In this document: positions 45,300 to 54,109 of the stretch, piece after piece | How the letters are laid out: each line of letters starts with the position of its first letter | How positions within the stretch are numbered: the stretch's first letter is position 1 | Assembly (NCBI RefSeq): GCF_002741035.1 | Contig: NZ_CP016808.1 | Coordinates: 6,000,501-6,064,500, forward strand | Length of the DNA: 64,000 nt | Reading direction: 5' to 3' | Source: Paenibacillus sp. BIHB 4019 | GTDB taxonomy: Bacteria > Bacillota > Bacilli > Paenibacillales > Paenibacillaceae | Translations under genes and position numbers: made by a program | The notes under the pieces: model-generated | Database searches by the model: none | Told to the model about the DNA's origin: nothing | Seen by the model: the letters and a program-made list of their open reading frames with translations, nothing else

Positions 45300-45681
45300 T
45301 TTTCAGATCAAGATAATAACCAAGGTGTATGTGCATACCGGAGCTTGTGATTGTTACTGACACCCCAGAGCTCGGGACGCTTACTCCTTTTTTGAAGGAC
45401 TGAGGTTCCGCTATTCTGGCTTTTGCTGCGATTTCAGGCGGCAAGCGGACAGGAAAGCCGCTATGGCTCTCCTCATCCTGTCAAAATGGCCATTTGCAGC
45501 GCATTAGCTGCTCCTGAGTCCGCTGCCTGTGCCATAACACGTTATTATGTTAAAATAGCTGCTGCTGTGTCCATCAAATCAAGCTTTAAGCAGAGAGTTC
45601 CCCTGAAACAAAAAGCATAAAACCGCCTATTTTTGTTCCATAACTCTACTTCGTTTTCTATGCCTGTTTCAGGCGGGGAGA
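45300..45681. other. Gene-free stretch with internal repeats and hairpins
   Basis: About 380 nt between the ilvB promoter and the metal-importer operon end. On the minus strand GGACACAGCAGCAGCTA (45572-45556) recurs as GGACTCAGGAGCAGCTA (45521-45505). There is a dyad ATAAC-AC-GTTAT near 45534-45545, and near the operon end a stem GCCTG/CAGGC plus longer CCCC.../...GGGG pairing that may terminate the 45682 gene. A 65-residue plus frame here has no ribosome binding site and is not called. Confidence 0.5.
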
Positions 45682-46461
45682 CTAGCTTGCCGCCTCTACC
45701 AGCAGCTTGGTATAGAGATGCCTTTCCTGGTGTGTCAACTCGGTGCTCGCAAACTCGTCAATCATTGCCCCGTCCTTCATGACGATCATGCGGTCGCTCA
45801 TATATTGGACGGAAGCGATATCATGGGAAATAAACAAATAGGACATGCCTAGCGTGTGCTTCAAGCTTTTGAGCAGCTGCAAAATTTGCGCCTGAACGGA
45901 AACGTCGAGGCTTGAGGTTGGCTCGTCACAGACGAGCAGCTTCGGGTTCAGGCTGATGCCCCGTGCAATGGCGACCCGCTGCCGCTGCCCGCCGCTAAGC
46001 TCATGCGGATATCGGTTCAGATGATCCATCGGCAGGCCGACCAGCGCTAGCAGCTGCGCTGCCATACCAAGCCTATCTGAGCGATCCCCCGTCAGAAAAG
46101 GCGGCATCACCTCCGGAAAATTATCAAGAGGTTCCATAATGGATCGCCAAATCGGCATTCTGCTGTTCAACGATGCGTTAGGGTCTTGAAACACCACTTG
46201 AACATGCTGGCGCTGCTCTCTTAACGCTGCCCCTTTTAACTGAAGCAGCGGAATCCCATCCAGCCATACCTCACCGCTATCCGGCCGCTCCAGCGCCAAA
46301 ATCACCTTGCCTAATGTGCTTTTTCCGCTGCCGCTTTCCCCAACAATGCCAACGCATTCGCCCCTCGCAATTTGCAGGGAAATTTCTTTCAGCGCATAAA
46401 CCTGTTCCTTCGATTTCCTGAAGGTTTTACATAAACGCTCTACGCGCAACAAAGGCTCCAC
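45682..46461 (-). CDS. Metal/peptide ABC ATPase, NikE/DppF type
   Basis: 259 residues: Walker A GESGSGKST, signature ELSGGQRQRVAIARGI, Walker B LLVCDEPTSSLDVS. It lacks the long C-terminal peptide-transporter tail, as in NikE. GTG start at 46461, 9 nt after AGGAGG. Last gene of a five-gene importer operon (binding protein, B, C, D, E). Confidence 0.9.
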   Translation of the reverse strand: MEPLLRVERLCKTFRKSKEQVYALKEISLQIARGECVGIVGESGSGKSTLGKVILALERPDSGEVWLDGIPLLQLKGAALREQRQHVQVVFQDPNASLNSRMPIWRSIMEPLDNFPEVMPPFLTGDRSDRLGMAAQLLALVGLPMDHLNRYPHELSGGQRQRVAIARGISLNPKLLVCDEPTSSLDVSVQAQILQLLKSLKHTLGMSYLFISHDIASVQYMSDRMIVMKDGAMIDEFASTELTHQERHLYTKLLVEAAS

Positions 46462-46513
46462 TGCTTTTCACCTCCTGATTTCTCATCGTTACGTTATTTA
46501 ATAAATAAGTGAT

Positions 46514-47383
46514 TTAAGTAATATATGGCCTTGCATTCAGCAGCTGCTGCGTATATTCATGATGGCAGTCATACAAAATATGCTCTGCTGTATCCAGCTC
46601 AACAATATGGCCGCCCTTCATGACGGCTATCGTCGAGGCCCTTTTCACGACATGCCTCAGATCATGGGAAATGAGCAGTACCGAGCAGCCCGTTCGCTTC
46701 TGAAGATTGGCAAGCACACCCAGCACCCTTTCGCCGGAAATGACATCAAGTGCCGTTGTCGGCTCATCGGCAATGAGCAGCGCAGGCTGCAGCATCATCG
46801 CCGCAGCGATGGCCGCCCGTTGCAGCTGCCCTCCGCTCAATTGAAACGGATAGCTGCTGTAGACACGCTCTGCAGGCAGGCCAACCTGCTCCAGCCATTC
46901 CAGCGCCTGTTCCTTCGCCTGCCGCCTTGTCAGCTTCTCATGAGAGCGCAGCGTTTCATTCATCTGCTTGCCAACCGTAATAAATGGCGTAAAGCTCTCC
47001 TGATAATTTTGAAAAATAAAACCGATTTCGCGTCCACGCAAACCCCGACGCTTCTTATCGCTCCAATCCAAAACATTGTCGCCACAAAAACGAATTTCCC
47101 CGCTGCTTATAGCGAGCGAACCGGACATCAACCCAAGAACAGCGCTTGCCGTTACACTTTTGCCGCTGCCGCTTTCCCCTACGAGCGCAAATGTCTCGCC
47201 TTTAGGAATCACAAAGCTAACATTATGAACGAGCGAGCGCTGCTCTTTCCCTTGCCGCGTGAAAATTTGCAGCTGCGAAACCTCCAGCACCGGTGCTTCA
47301 ACAGAAGCCAGTACTGACGCGGCATTTTCCTGTTCCGCCTTCTCCATATGAACTTTTTCCATGTGTTCCGTTTCCATATCCAT
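46514..47383 (-). CDS. Metal/peptide ABC ATPase, NikD/DppD type
   Basis: Up to 289 residues: Walker A GESGSGKSVTASAVLG, signature QLSGGQLQRAAIAAAM, Walker [14 protein letters not shown]. The N-terminus begins MDMETEHMEKVHMEKAEQEN, a Met/His/Glu-rich stretch that could bind metal. AGGAGG lies 23 nt before this ATG, so the start is uncertain; an in-frame CTG lies at a better distance. Confidence 0.88.
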   Translation of the reverse strand: MDMETEHMEKVHMEKAEQENAASVLASVEAPVLEVSQLQIFTRQGKEQRSLVHNVSFVIPKGETFALVGESGSGKSVTASAVLGLMSGSLAISSGEIRFCGDNVLDWSDKKRRGLRGREIGFIFQNYQESFTPFITVGKQMNETLRSHEKLTRRQAKEQALEWLEQVGLPAERVYSSYPFQLSGGQLQRAAIAAAMMLQPALLIADEPTTALDVISGERVLGVLANLQKRTGCSVLLISHDLRHVVKRASTIAVMKGGHIVELDTAEHILYDCHHEYTQQLLNARPYIT

Positions 47384-47437
47384 TATTTGCGTCTTCAGAT
47401 CATACGCCTCCTTTCCCTCGCTACTCTTGTAGCGCTA

Positions 47438-48304
47438 TTAACGGCTGCGGACATCCAGCGCCTCGCGCAGCCCTTCACCAAGCAGATTGCAGGCAATGAC
47501 GATGGCCATAATGGCAAGTCCCGGATAAATCATAAGCTGCGGCGCAGATTGGAAATAAGGCCGGCCATCATTGAGCATGGCGCCCCATTCCGGTGTTGGC
47601 GGCTGTGCGCCCAGTCCCAGATAGGAGAGCATGGAGATAATCATAATGATTTTTCCAATATCCAGTGCCGCGAGCACGACAACGGGAGAAATCATTTGCG
47701 GGAGCAAGTGGCGGTGCAAAATCGTCCAAGTGCTGCATCCCGCAACTTTAGCCGCCAGCACATATTCCTTCTCTCGCTCAGATAATGCGACACTTCGCAC
47801 GACTCGGGCGTAGCCGATCCATTTTACAAGCACAATGGCAAAAATTAAATTAGGCAGGCTGGGCCCGAGGAAGCCGGCAAACGCGATAGCAAATATAAAT
47901 TCCGGCAGTGCCCCCATGCCGTCTACAAGCCGCATAATAATCGTATCGAAGCGTCCGCCGATATAGCCCGAAATCAGCCCGAGCGGTACGCCTAACACGA
48001 TTACTGTGACAAGGACAATGGCGGAAATGCCGAGCGTAAGCTGCGCACCTATTACAAGCCTTGTGAAAATGCATCTTCCGAGATGGTCCGTTCCTAGCGG
48101 GTATTGCCAGCTTGGCGAAAGCAGCCGCTCCCCCATTTGCACCGTTAAGGGATCATTTTGGACGATCATCGGTCCGAAGAGCGCAAGCAGCACAATGCTT
48201 CCAAGCAAGCCCATGCCCAGCATCATCGTCCGATTTTGCAGCATTCTCCGCCCCGCAGCGTTTCGTCTAAGCGGAAGCGAAAGCTCCGCGGTTATTCCCT
48301 TCAT
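47438..48304 (-). CDS. Metal/peptide ABC permease, NikC/DppC type
   Basis: 288 residues, about six membrane helices; NikC/DppC signature PSWQYPLGTDHLGRCIFTRLVIGAQ and coupling motif VRSVALSEREKEYVLAAKVAGCS. ATG after AAGGAG; overlaps the upstream permease gene by 4 nt. Confidence 0.9.
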   Translation of the reverse strand: MKGITAELSLPLRRNAAGRRMLQNRTMMLGMGLLGSIVLLALFGPMIVQNDPLTVQMGERLLSPSWQYPLGTDHLGRCIFTRLVIGAQLTLGISAIVLVTVIVLGVPLGLISGYIGGRFDTIIMRLVDGMGALPEFIFAIAFAGFLGPSLPNLIFAIVLVKWIGYARVVRSVALSEREKEYVLAAKVAGCSTWTILHRHLLPQMISPVVVLAALDIGKIIMIISMLSYLGLGAQPPTPEWGAMLNDGRPYFQSAPQLMIYPGLAIMAIVIACNLLGEGLREALDVRSR

Positions 48305-49257
48305 GAGGCAGCTCCTTTCCCTAAGCGAATGCGCGGATCTAGCAAGCTGTAGCTGAGGTCAACAAGCAGATTGACGATGACAACAAATAGTCCAGTTGCC
48401 AGCACATACCCTTGAATAATCGGATAATCCCGTTCAAAAATCGCTTCAAGCGCCAAGCTTCCAAGGCCAGGCCAAGCAAATAGCGTTTCAATGACGACAG
48501 ATCCTGCGAGCAAATTGCCGAAGCTGACACCGAACACCGTAATAACCGGAAGCAGCGCGGCACGCAGTGCATGTCCCATCAAGATGCGCCTTTCAGCCAG
48601 GCCCCGTGCTCTCGCTGCTTTAATATAATCCTGAGACAAGCTGTCCAGCAGCCCGGAGCGCAGCAGCCTTGCATAGACAGCGGCCATTGCAAAGCCGAGC
48701 GTAATGGATGGCAAAATCATATGGGCGAAGCTGCCCTTGCCGCTTGTTGGAAGCCACCCAAGCTTTAAGGAAAACAAGTAAATAAGCAGCAGCCCCATCC
48801 AAAAACTCGGAATCGAGGCCCCAATAAGCGCAAGTATTCGGCTCACATGATCCGGCCAGCGGTTTGGATAGCGTGAAGCGACGAGGCCCAGCGGTAGTGC
48901 TATGGCTACCATAACGACCAATCCACTAGCTGTGAGCTGAATGGTTGCCGGCAGCTTGTCCAGCAGCTCATCCAGCACGGGGCGGCCTTTTAAATACGAA
49001 GTGCCCAGATCAAGCTGCATGAGCCCCAGCATCCATTGTCCATATTGCATGAGCACGGGCTGGTCGAAGCCAAGCTCCTCGCGAAGCGCAGCCTCATCGG
49101 CCTGTGTAATCGACATTTCATCGGCATGCAGCAAAGTAAGCACCGGGTCGCCAGGAGCGAGCTTCATTAGAATGAAAATAATTAATGACAAAATAAACAG
49201 TACAAATACGAGTTGAATCAAACGTTTTTTTATAAGCTGCAGCACATTAAGACACAT
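48301..49257 (-). CDS. Metal/peptide ABC permease, NikB/DppB type
   Basis: 318 residues with DppB-type topology: KKRLIQLVFVLFILSLIIFILMKLAPGDPVL at the N-terminus and coupling motif DYIKAARARGLAERRIL. The ATG at 49257 lies inside the last codons of the binding-protein gene (11-nt overlap) without a ribosome binding site of its own, so it depends on translational coupling; a GTG at 49245 is an alternative. Confidence 0.9.
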   Translation of the reverse strand: MCLNVLQLIKKRLIQLVFVLFILSLIIFILMKLAPGDPVLTLLHADEMSITQADEAALREELGFDQPVLMQYGQWMLGLMQLDLGTSYLKGRPVLDELLDKLPATIQLTASGLVVMVAIALPLGLVASRYPNRWPDHVSRILALIGASIPSFWMGLLLIYLFSLKLGWLPTSGKGSFAHMILPSITLGFAMAAVYARLLRSGLLDSLSQDYIKAARARGLAERRILMGHALRAALLPVITVFGVSFGNLLAGSVVIETLFAWPGLGSLALEAIFERDYPIIQGYVLATGLFVVIVNLLVDLSYSLLDPRIRLGKGAAS

Positions 49258-50851
49258 CCATTTTGTTTGTTACTAGATAATATTCTTCTGGTCCTGGCGC
49301 CCAGCCAGTCACCCTCTTGTTCATGCCTACAATCACGTTGGGATATACCGCATAGGAATGCAAAGCCTGTGCTTTTATTACCTGAACGGCTGCTCGGGTC
49401 AGCTTGGCGCGTTCTGCTACGTCTCCCGCAGCATTCAACTGCCCGATGATCGTGCTTAGTTCATCATTGCTGATATTAGCCGGATTAAGCGAACCGCCTA
49501 TCATAAACGCCGAGTTAAGGAAAAAACCCCCGTCTCCGCGCGGAGCAGTCAAATTGCTGTAAGTGGCCAAATCCCAATCGTTATTTTCGCGCAAATAGGT
49601 ATCTACATTTTCTACTGTTTTTATCGTTAGCGATACACCGATTTTGGCGGCATCGGATTGCAAAAGCTGGGCAATGAGCGGAAGCTCTGGGCGGCCTTTA
49701 TAAGTAATGACCTCAAGCGTCAGCGGCTTTCCATCCTTCTCCAGCTTGCCGCTGCTGCCCTGCGCATAGCCAGCCTGTTCAAGCAGCAGCTTTGCTTTTT
49801 CCGTATTTAGCGGCTGAACCGCCTCCTGGCTACCGAAAGGCAGATTCGCATTAAAAGGGCCATTGGCAGGAGAAGCGTTGCCCAGCATGACGTCCTCCGC
49901 AATGCTTTCACGGTCAATGAGCAAGTCCAGCGCCTGTCTGACAAGTACGTCTTTTAAAGCGGGCTGCTGCTGATTATAAAGCAGGAAATGCGCTCGCAAA
50001 CCCGCAAGAGACGCTATCTTTAAATTTTGATCCCGCTTAATGACGTCAACCATTTCTGCTGGAAGCTGAAAAGCCAGATCAGCCTCCTTCGCCTGAAGCG
50101 CCAGCGCCCGTACATTGCCGTCCTCATTAAATTTGAACGTAATTTCTTCAAGCAGCGCTGCACCGTCCCAATAGCTGTCATAACGGGCTAGATTTATTTC
50201 CATATTCGGCGTGAAGCCTTTTATTTGAAAGGGCCCCGTACCAATTGGCGCTTTATTAAACGCTTCAGTACCCCTTGTTTTTTCAGCAGCCACATCGATA
50301 ATGCCGCTATATGGGTTAACAAGCTCAGAAGGAAAAGCCGGCAGAGGTTCCTTTGTCGTGATCGTAAGCGCTTGGCCTTCCGCTTTAATCGAAGCAATCT
50401 TGAGTGTTGTGTCCAGCGCTTTGTTCACAGCTATGCCACGTTCGAGCGAAGCTTTAACAGCAGCTGCGTCAAGCATGGCGCCATTATGAAAAGTAACACC
50501 CTCGCGGATCGTAAACCGCCACGTAGAGGCATCTACCGACTCCCACTTGGATGCCAGCCACGGCTGAAGCTCCAGCTTATCATCCATACGCACAAGCGTT
50601 TCAACAACGCCCGCTTTCAAAACAATGTAATCATTATGCGGGTCAAGACTTCCGCTCTTGAAATGGTAGAGCAGCGTCAGCTTTTTTACCGCTTTGCCTT
50701 CCGCAGCACCCGCTGCGCTTTGCCCCGTATTCCCCGCCTCCGATAATGAATTTGCAGATTTTCCACAGCCTGCAATGACTATAGACAGGATGAGCAGCAG
50801 GATGGTGAAAAATAATCGTTTATTCGCTTTATTCCCCTTCAACAATCGCAT
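49247..50851 (-). CDS. NikA/CntA-like metal(lophore)-binding lipoprotein
   Basis: 534 residues. Signal sequence with lipobox VIAGC (Cys near residue 29), then a family 5 binding-protein fold with features recalling NikA-type proteins: LYHFKSGSLDPHNDYIVLKAGVVETLVR, WRFTIREGVTFHNGAMLDAAAVKASLERG, GTGPFQIKGF, NEDGNVRALALQAKEADLAFQLP, and LRAHFLLYNQQ. ATG at 50851 after GGGAG. A Zur-like box precedes the gene, so zinc or a zinc-metallophore complex is as likely a cargo as nickel. Confidence 0.87.
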   Translation of the reverse strand: MRLLKGNKANKRLFFTILLLILSIVIAGCGKSANSLSEAGNTGQSAAGAAEGKAVKKLTLLYHFKSGSLDPHNDYIVLKAGVVETLVRMDDKLELQPWLASKWESVDASTWRFTIREGVTFHNGAMLDAAAVKASLERGIAVNKALDTTLKIASIKAEGQALTITTKEPLPAFPSELVNPYSGIIDVAAEKTRGTEAFNKAPIGTGPFQIKGFTPNMEINLARYDSYWDGAALLEEITFKFNEDGNVRALALQAKEADLAFQLPAEMVDVIKRDQNLKIASLAGLRAHFLLYNQQQPALKDVLVRQALDLLIDRESIAEDVMLGNASPANGPFNANLPFGSQEAVQPLNTEKAKLLLEQAGYAQGSSGKLEKDGKPLTLEVITYKGRPELPLIAQLLQSDAAKIGVSLTIKTVENVDTYLRENNDWDLATYSNLTAPRGDGGFFLNSAFMIGGSLNPANISNDELSTIIGQLNAAGDVAERAKLTRAAVQVIKAQALHSYAVYPNVIVGMNKRVTGWAPGPEEYYLVTNKMDVS

Positions 50852-50897
50852 AACCAAACTCCCTCTCCCTTTCGGGTATGTATCTCCCGCTAAATAT

Positions 50898-50912
50898 ATG
50901 TAATCATTACGA
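50898..50912 (-). promoter_or_regulatory. Zur-like box upstream of metal importer
   Basis: On the minus strand TCGTAATGATTACAT matches the Bacillus Zur core TCGTAATNATTACGA at 12 of 14 defined positions. It lies about 46 nt before the start codon and just upstream of a -10-like TATATT. The Fur (TGATAAT) and PerR (TTATAAT) half-sites fit less well. Confidence 0.65.
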
Positions 50913-51042
50913 TTAGACTCCAAATAAAAAAACGAGCTGAACACCCGTCTTTTTATTCGTAATATTTACTATCAGGAATGATACCACGGCCCTCTTTGAC
51001 GTGTCAATCGATTGTCATTAACTTTTTTAATGGCAAAATTAA

Positions 51043-51072
51043 AAGCTGCTATGCATAATTGCATAGCAGCTT
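51043..51072 (-). terminator. Terminator after secreted-protein gene
   Basis: 13-bp perfect stem AAGCTGCTATGCA / TGCATAGCAGCTT (51043-51055 with 51060-51072), loop TAAT, followed on the minus strand by TTTAATTTTG. Confidence 0.88.
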
Positions 51073-51159
51073 CGCTACAGCTATTCATCAAGTCCAGAGT
51101 TAGGGTTATGTGTCCTTGGCTTCAAAGCCCCGGATTCACACTCTGGTTTACGGGATATT

Positions 51160-51666
51160 TTACGGAATATATTGCTGAACAATTTTTACAATTTGCCCAT
51201 CTTTAATCGTAATGTGATAAGGGAAATTGTTGAGCTGGAATGGATCGTCGGAATTCATAATCGAGACGAATTTGTCAACGGTGATCGGCTCATTCCATTG
51301 AATGTCTGCTTCTGCAGCATTGCCCGTACGATTGTAAATTTGCATAAATACTTCAGCATCTGCTGCAATCGGCAGGTCGTGAAGCTGAGGATCGTCATTG
51401 ACAATGTAGTAGCCGTCCGGTGCATCCGTCATTTCAGCATCTTGTTCATGCTGGCGGAACTGAACGCTCGCCGCCTCTCCTTCGTACCACTGAATTTCAT
51501 CATATGTAGCGACATAGGCGTTATTTTGTTTGATTATATGATCCATATAGACGGTCGTCTGATTAATCGGGCTGGTGGATGCATTGCCTTTGCCGTTGTC
51601 TACGGCCAAACTAAGTGTTAATAAACAAGCGATGGCGAGTGCTGCGCTGAGAATAGCTTTTTTCAT
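51160..51666 (-). CDS. Unknown secreted protein
   Basis: 168 residues with a signal peptide (MKKAILSAALAIACLLTLSLAVDNG; possible cleavage after A28-S29 region). The mature part is acidic (pattern YDEIQWYEGEAASVQFRQHEQDAEMTD...) with a C-terminal KDGQIVKIVQQYIP strand typical of small beta-sheet secreted proteins. No family recognised. ATG after AAGGGAG, own terminator. Confidence 0.78.
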   Translation of the reverse strand: MKKAILSAALAIACLLTLSLAVDNGKGNASTSPINQTTVYMDHIIKQNNAYVATYDEIQWYEGEAASVQFRQHEQDAEMTDAPDGYYIVNDDPQLHDLPIAADAEVFMQIYNRTGNAAEADIQWNEPITVDKFVSIMNSDDPFQLNNFPYHITIKDGQIVKIVQQYIP

Positions 51667-51759
51667 TTTGTACCGCTCCCTTACTCGTTTCTATGCTTAT
51701 AACTATACAACGTAAATGTGGCAGAAAGTGTTGCAAAAAAGAAACAAAATTTTTTCTTT

Positions 51760-51860
51760 AAATATAAGCATGTATAAGTTTCATACTTATAATCGGCTTA
51801 TATTTCAACGCGAAACGGTAGCTTTGCCGCCAGAGGACGGCGATAGCCGTTTACGCTTGC
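51760..51860 (-). repeat. Interspersed repeat copy 3 (subtype A)
   Basis: Minus strand: CAAGCGTAAACGGC, GCCGTCCTCTGGCGGC, AAAGCTACCGTTTCG, then TATAAGC...GCTTATA with inner ATAAG...CTTAT, a nested hairpin. Nearly identical over its first 40 nt to 13541-13641. Its first bases supply the stop codon of the neighbouring YdeI-like gene. Confidence 0.78.
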
Positions 51861-52453
51861 CCCTTTTTGACGATTGGCGTAAATTGCTGTAGGGTTCGTC
51901 CCATCGCAGAGTCATCAATTAGGGTGCGTAGCCGCTTGCTGCGCGTCTCCTCTTTCTTAGCGCTGATCACCCACCATAGGGCCGATTTCTGATACGTTGC
52001 ACGCTGCTTCTGAAAATAGCTCCATGCCGCTTCCTGCTCTCTAAAAGCTGCTTCTTCCGCTGGCGCCAAAGCAATATGCTCCGGCTTCTGCTCATATGCA
52101 TACACAGCAGATTTCGCTTCCTTGCGCCGTTCATACGCGGCAAGCCCTGCCGGATGCATGAGGCCGCCTGCAGTTAGCTCCGGCACACGCTGCATATTAA
52201 CGGCACTCCAGATGCTGCCTTTTTTCCGCGGTGTAAAGCGGATTTTGTAACTCTCCTCATCTATGCTTTTGCGAATTCCGTCGATCCAGCCAAAGCACAG
52301 CGCCTCGTCTACTGACTCTGGCCAGCTCATCGATCGTTTCCCGCTGCTCTTTTTACGAAAACCGACCCAAAGCATCGTCTCCTGCTCATGATTTTGCTCC
52401 AGCCAGCTGCGCCATTCCGCAGGCGATTCAAAAAATATTATCGTTTCATCCAT
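51851..52453 (-). CDS. YdeI/OmpD-associated-like protein
   Basis: 200 residues starting MDETIIFFESPAEWRSWLEQNHEQETMLWVGFRKKSSGKRSMSWPESVDEALCFGWIDGIRKSIDEESYKIRFTPRKKGSIWSAVN, the conserved core of the YdeI/OmpD-associated (bacteriocin-protection) family. Biochemical role not established. ATG at 52453 follows AGGAGG by 7 nt. The final codons and TAA lie inside interspersed repeat copy 3, so the C-terminus may have been altered by its insertion. Confidence 0.88.
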   Translation of the reverse strand: MDETIIFFESPAEWRSWLEQNHEQETMLWVGFRKKSSGKRSMSWPESVDEALCFGWIDGIRKSIDEESYKIRFTPRKKGSIWSAVNMQRVPELTAGGLMHPAGLAAYERRKEAKSAVYAYEQKPEHIALAPAEEAAFREQEAAWSYFQKQRATYQKSALWWVISAKKEETRSKRLRTLIDDSAMGRTLQQFTPIVKKGQA

Positions 52454-52589
52454 CTTAAGGCCTCCTCCTTTGAAATAAACGAAAGAAATGATACGCACTC
52501 TTGTTCCCTTGGACTGTTTCTTGTATAATAACATAGCGAACATACGTTTGAATACATAGCTGGATAATAGCCAGGCATTAGGAGGAACA

Positions 52590-53237
52590 ATGAAAGGCAC
52601 GACACATCTTACGATTGGCATGGCTATTGGAGCCGGTGCGGCAGCTTATTATTCCTTCACCCCTGCGAATGCGGCTGCTTATGTAGCCGTTGCCGCGATC
52701 TCCGCGTTAAGCGCGGATCTTGACGGCCCTAGTATTTTGAGCAGCAAGCTTGGCAAAGTGTCCAAGCTCATTCATGATTTGCTTATTTGGGGCGGCGTTA
52801 TTATGATTGCGATTGTCAGCTATTTGTATGTGGTGAATCATACGGTAGGGTGGAAGCTGCTTGTTGCTTCCGTTGGCGTTGTGCTGCTAGGGCTTGTCGC
52901 GAAGCGCGGCGTCATCCGCAATGCACTTGTGAGCGCTATCGGCGGGGCCTTTGTATACGGCGGCTTCTGGTTCGGCATGAACTGGCTTATCGGCCTTGGC
53001 GCTTTCGTCGCCTTGGCGCCTTGGCTCAAGCATCGCGGAATGACCCATACGGTATGGGCTACCGCAGCATGGGGCGCAATCGCCTGGGGACTGGAGCAGC
53101 AGCTTCATCTTGAGGGCATTATGCGAGTTGCAGTCATTGGATATTTATCCCATTTATTTGCAGATACGTTGACGCCGAGCGGGGTCAAATGGCTTTATCC
53201 GCTATACAAGAAGCCTTTTAAGCTTAGTATTTTTTAA
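52590..53237 (+). CDS. DUF457/YdjM-type membrane-bound metal-dependent hydrolase
   Basis: 215 residues, four to five membrane helices, with the family's histidine/aspartate motifs: MKGTTHLTIGMAIG, SALSADLDGPSI, LKHRGMTHTVWAT and GYLSHLFADTLTPSGVKWLYPL. Relatives include LexA-regulated YdjM of E. coli; substrate unknown. ATG after AGGAGG. Confidence 0.9.
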   Translation: MKGTTHLTIGMAIGAGAAAYYSFTPANAAAYVAVAAISALSADLDGPSILSSKLGKVSKLIHDLLIWGGVIMIAIVSYLYVVNHTVGWKLLVASVGVVLLGLVAKRGVIRNALVSAIGGAFVYGGFWFGMNWLIGLGAFVALAPWLKHRGMTHTVWATAAWGAIAWGLEQQLHLEGIMRVAVIGYLSHLFADTLTPSGVKWLYPLYKKPFKLSIF

Positions 53238-53306
53238 TTGCCAGCTTCTATCCCAGAGGAAGCGCCTCTGAGTTGAGGGGTCGCTTTAGAAAGGAGCATC
53301 CATCCA

Positions 53307-53849
53307 TTGATGACAATAAAGCAGAACATTTATTTAAAGCCCCTTGAGCTTGCTGATGCAGAGGCCATGCTTGTACTTAGATTAAGCAATCAAGCCTTCC
53401 TCCAGCCTGTAGAGCCCGTCCGCCCCAACAACTTCCTGACCCTGGAAGGCCAGCAGGAGCATATTGCTCTAGGCCTTCAGAAGCAGGCTGAAGCTGCAGC
53501 TTATCCATTCGGCATTATGCTGGGGCAGCAGTTAATCGGGCGAATGGAGTTGTCTAATGTGATAAGAGGCCCCTTGCAAAATGCCAATGTCGGTTATTTT
53601 CTCGATCGCGCCCATCAAGGCAATGGTTATGTATCGGAGGCTGTTCGCTTGGTCACCGCTTATGCTTTCGAGCAGCTTAACCTCCATCGCCTGCAAGCTG
53701 GGGTCATGCCGAGAAACACGCCGTCCATTCGTGTTCTGGAGCGTGCCGGCTTTCGCCAAGAGGGCCTTGCCCTTCGCTATTTACAAATTAATGGGGTGTG
53801 GGAGGATCACTTCCTCTTCGCCTTAACAGCCGAGGAATATAAGTCCTGA
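53307..53849 (+). CDS. RimJ/RimL-type N-acetyltransferase
   Basis: 180 residues of GNAT acetyltransferase_3 type: LKPLELADAEAMLVLRLSN, VGYFLDRAHQGNGYVSEAVRLVTAYAF (acetyl-CoA loop), LHRLQAGVMPRNTPSIRVLERAGFRQEG. The start may be TTG 53307 (10 nt after AAGGAG) or the next codon, ATG 53310. Substrate unknown. Confidence 0.9.
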   Translation: MMTIKQNIYLKPLELADAEAMLVLRLSNQAFLQPVEPVRPNNFLTLEGQQEHIALGLQKQAEAAAYPFGIMLGQQLIGRMELSNVIRGPLQNANVGYFLDRAHQGNGYVSEAVRLVTAYAFEQLNLHRLQAGVMPRNTPSIRVLERAGFRQEGLALRYLQINGVWEDHFLFALTAEEYKS

Positions 53850-53877
53850 AAGACAAGACATTTCACAGCCATGCAAG

Positions 53878-53926
53878 ACGCATCGTATACTCTGCTTCTT
53901 TTAGCGAGTATACGATGCGTTTTTTT
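53878..53926 (+). terminator. Terminator after GNAT gene
   Basis: 15-bp perfect stem ACGCATCGTATACTC / GAGTATACGATGCGT, 13-nt loop, followed by a U-run on the plus strand. Confidence 0.92.
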
Positions 53927-53937
53927 CAATAGAAAAA

Positions 53938-53972
53938 AAGCAGCTCGTCTTCCTAATAAGGATAAGCTGCTT
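53938..53972 (-). terminator. Terminator on minus strand after metallophosphoesterase region
   Basis: AAGCAGCT / AGCTGCTT with inner CTTCCT/AGGATAAG pairing; the A-run at 53932-53938 reads as U's on the minus strand. Confidence 0.8.
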
Positions 53973-54109
53973 ACCGTATTTTTTATTTTGCTAATCAGCC
54001 ATTAGTGATTTGAACTCAAACGTCCTATAGTCCCCATTGGCTGATGAATACCTTGTAATATTTCCATCATCCGGTATGCCAATTGAAGTAAGCACCCATG
54101 CAGCCCGCG

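Noticed and set aside
45423..45620. 65-residue plus frame in the gap before the metal importer
   Set aside because: No ribosome binding site, repeat-derived sequence, no protein features.
49245..49257. GTG 49245 as the NikB-type start
   Set aside because: Not excluded, but ATG 49257 gives the usual family N-terminus and fits coupling to the overlapping binding-protein stop; recorded as an alternative only.
50898..50912. Fur box before the metal importer
   Set aside because: The half-sites read CGTAAT/ATTAC rather than GATAAT/ATTATC, so Zur fits better than Fur or PerR.
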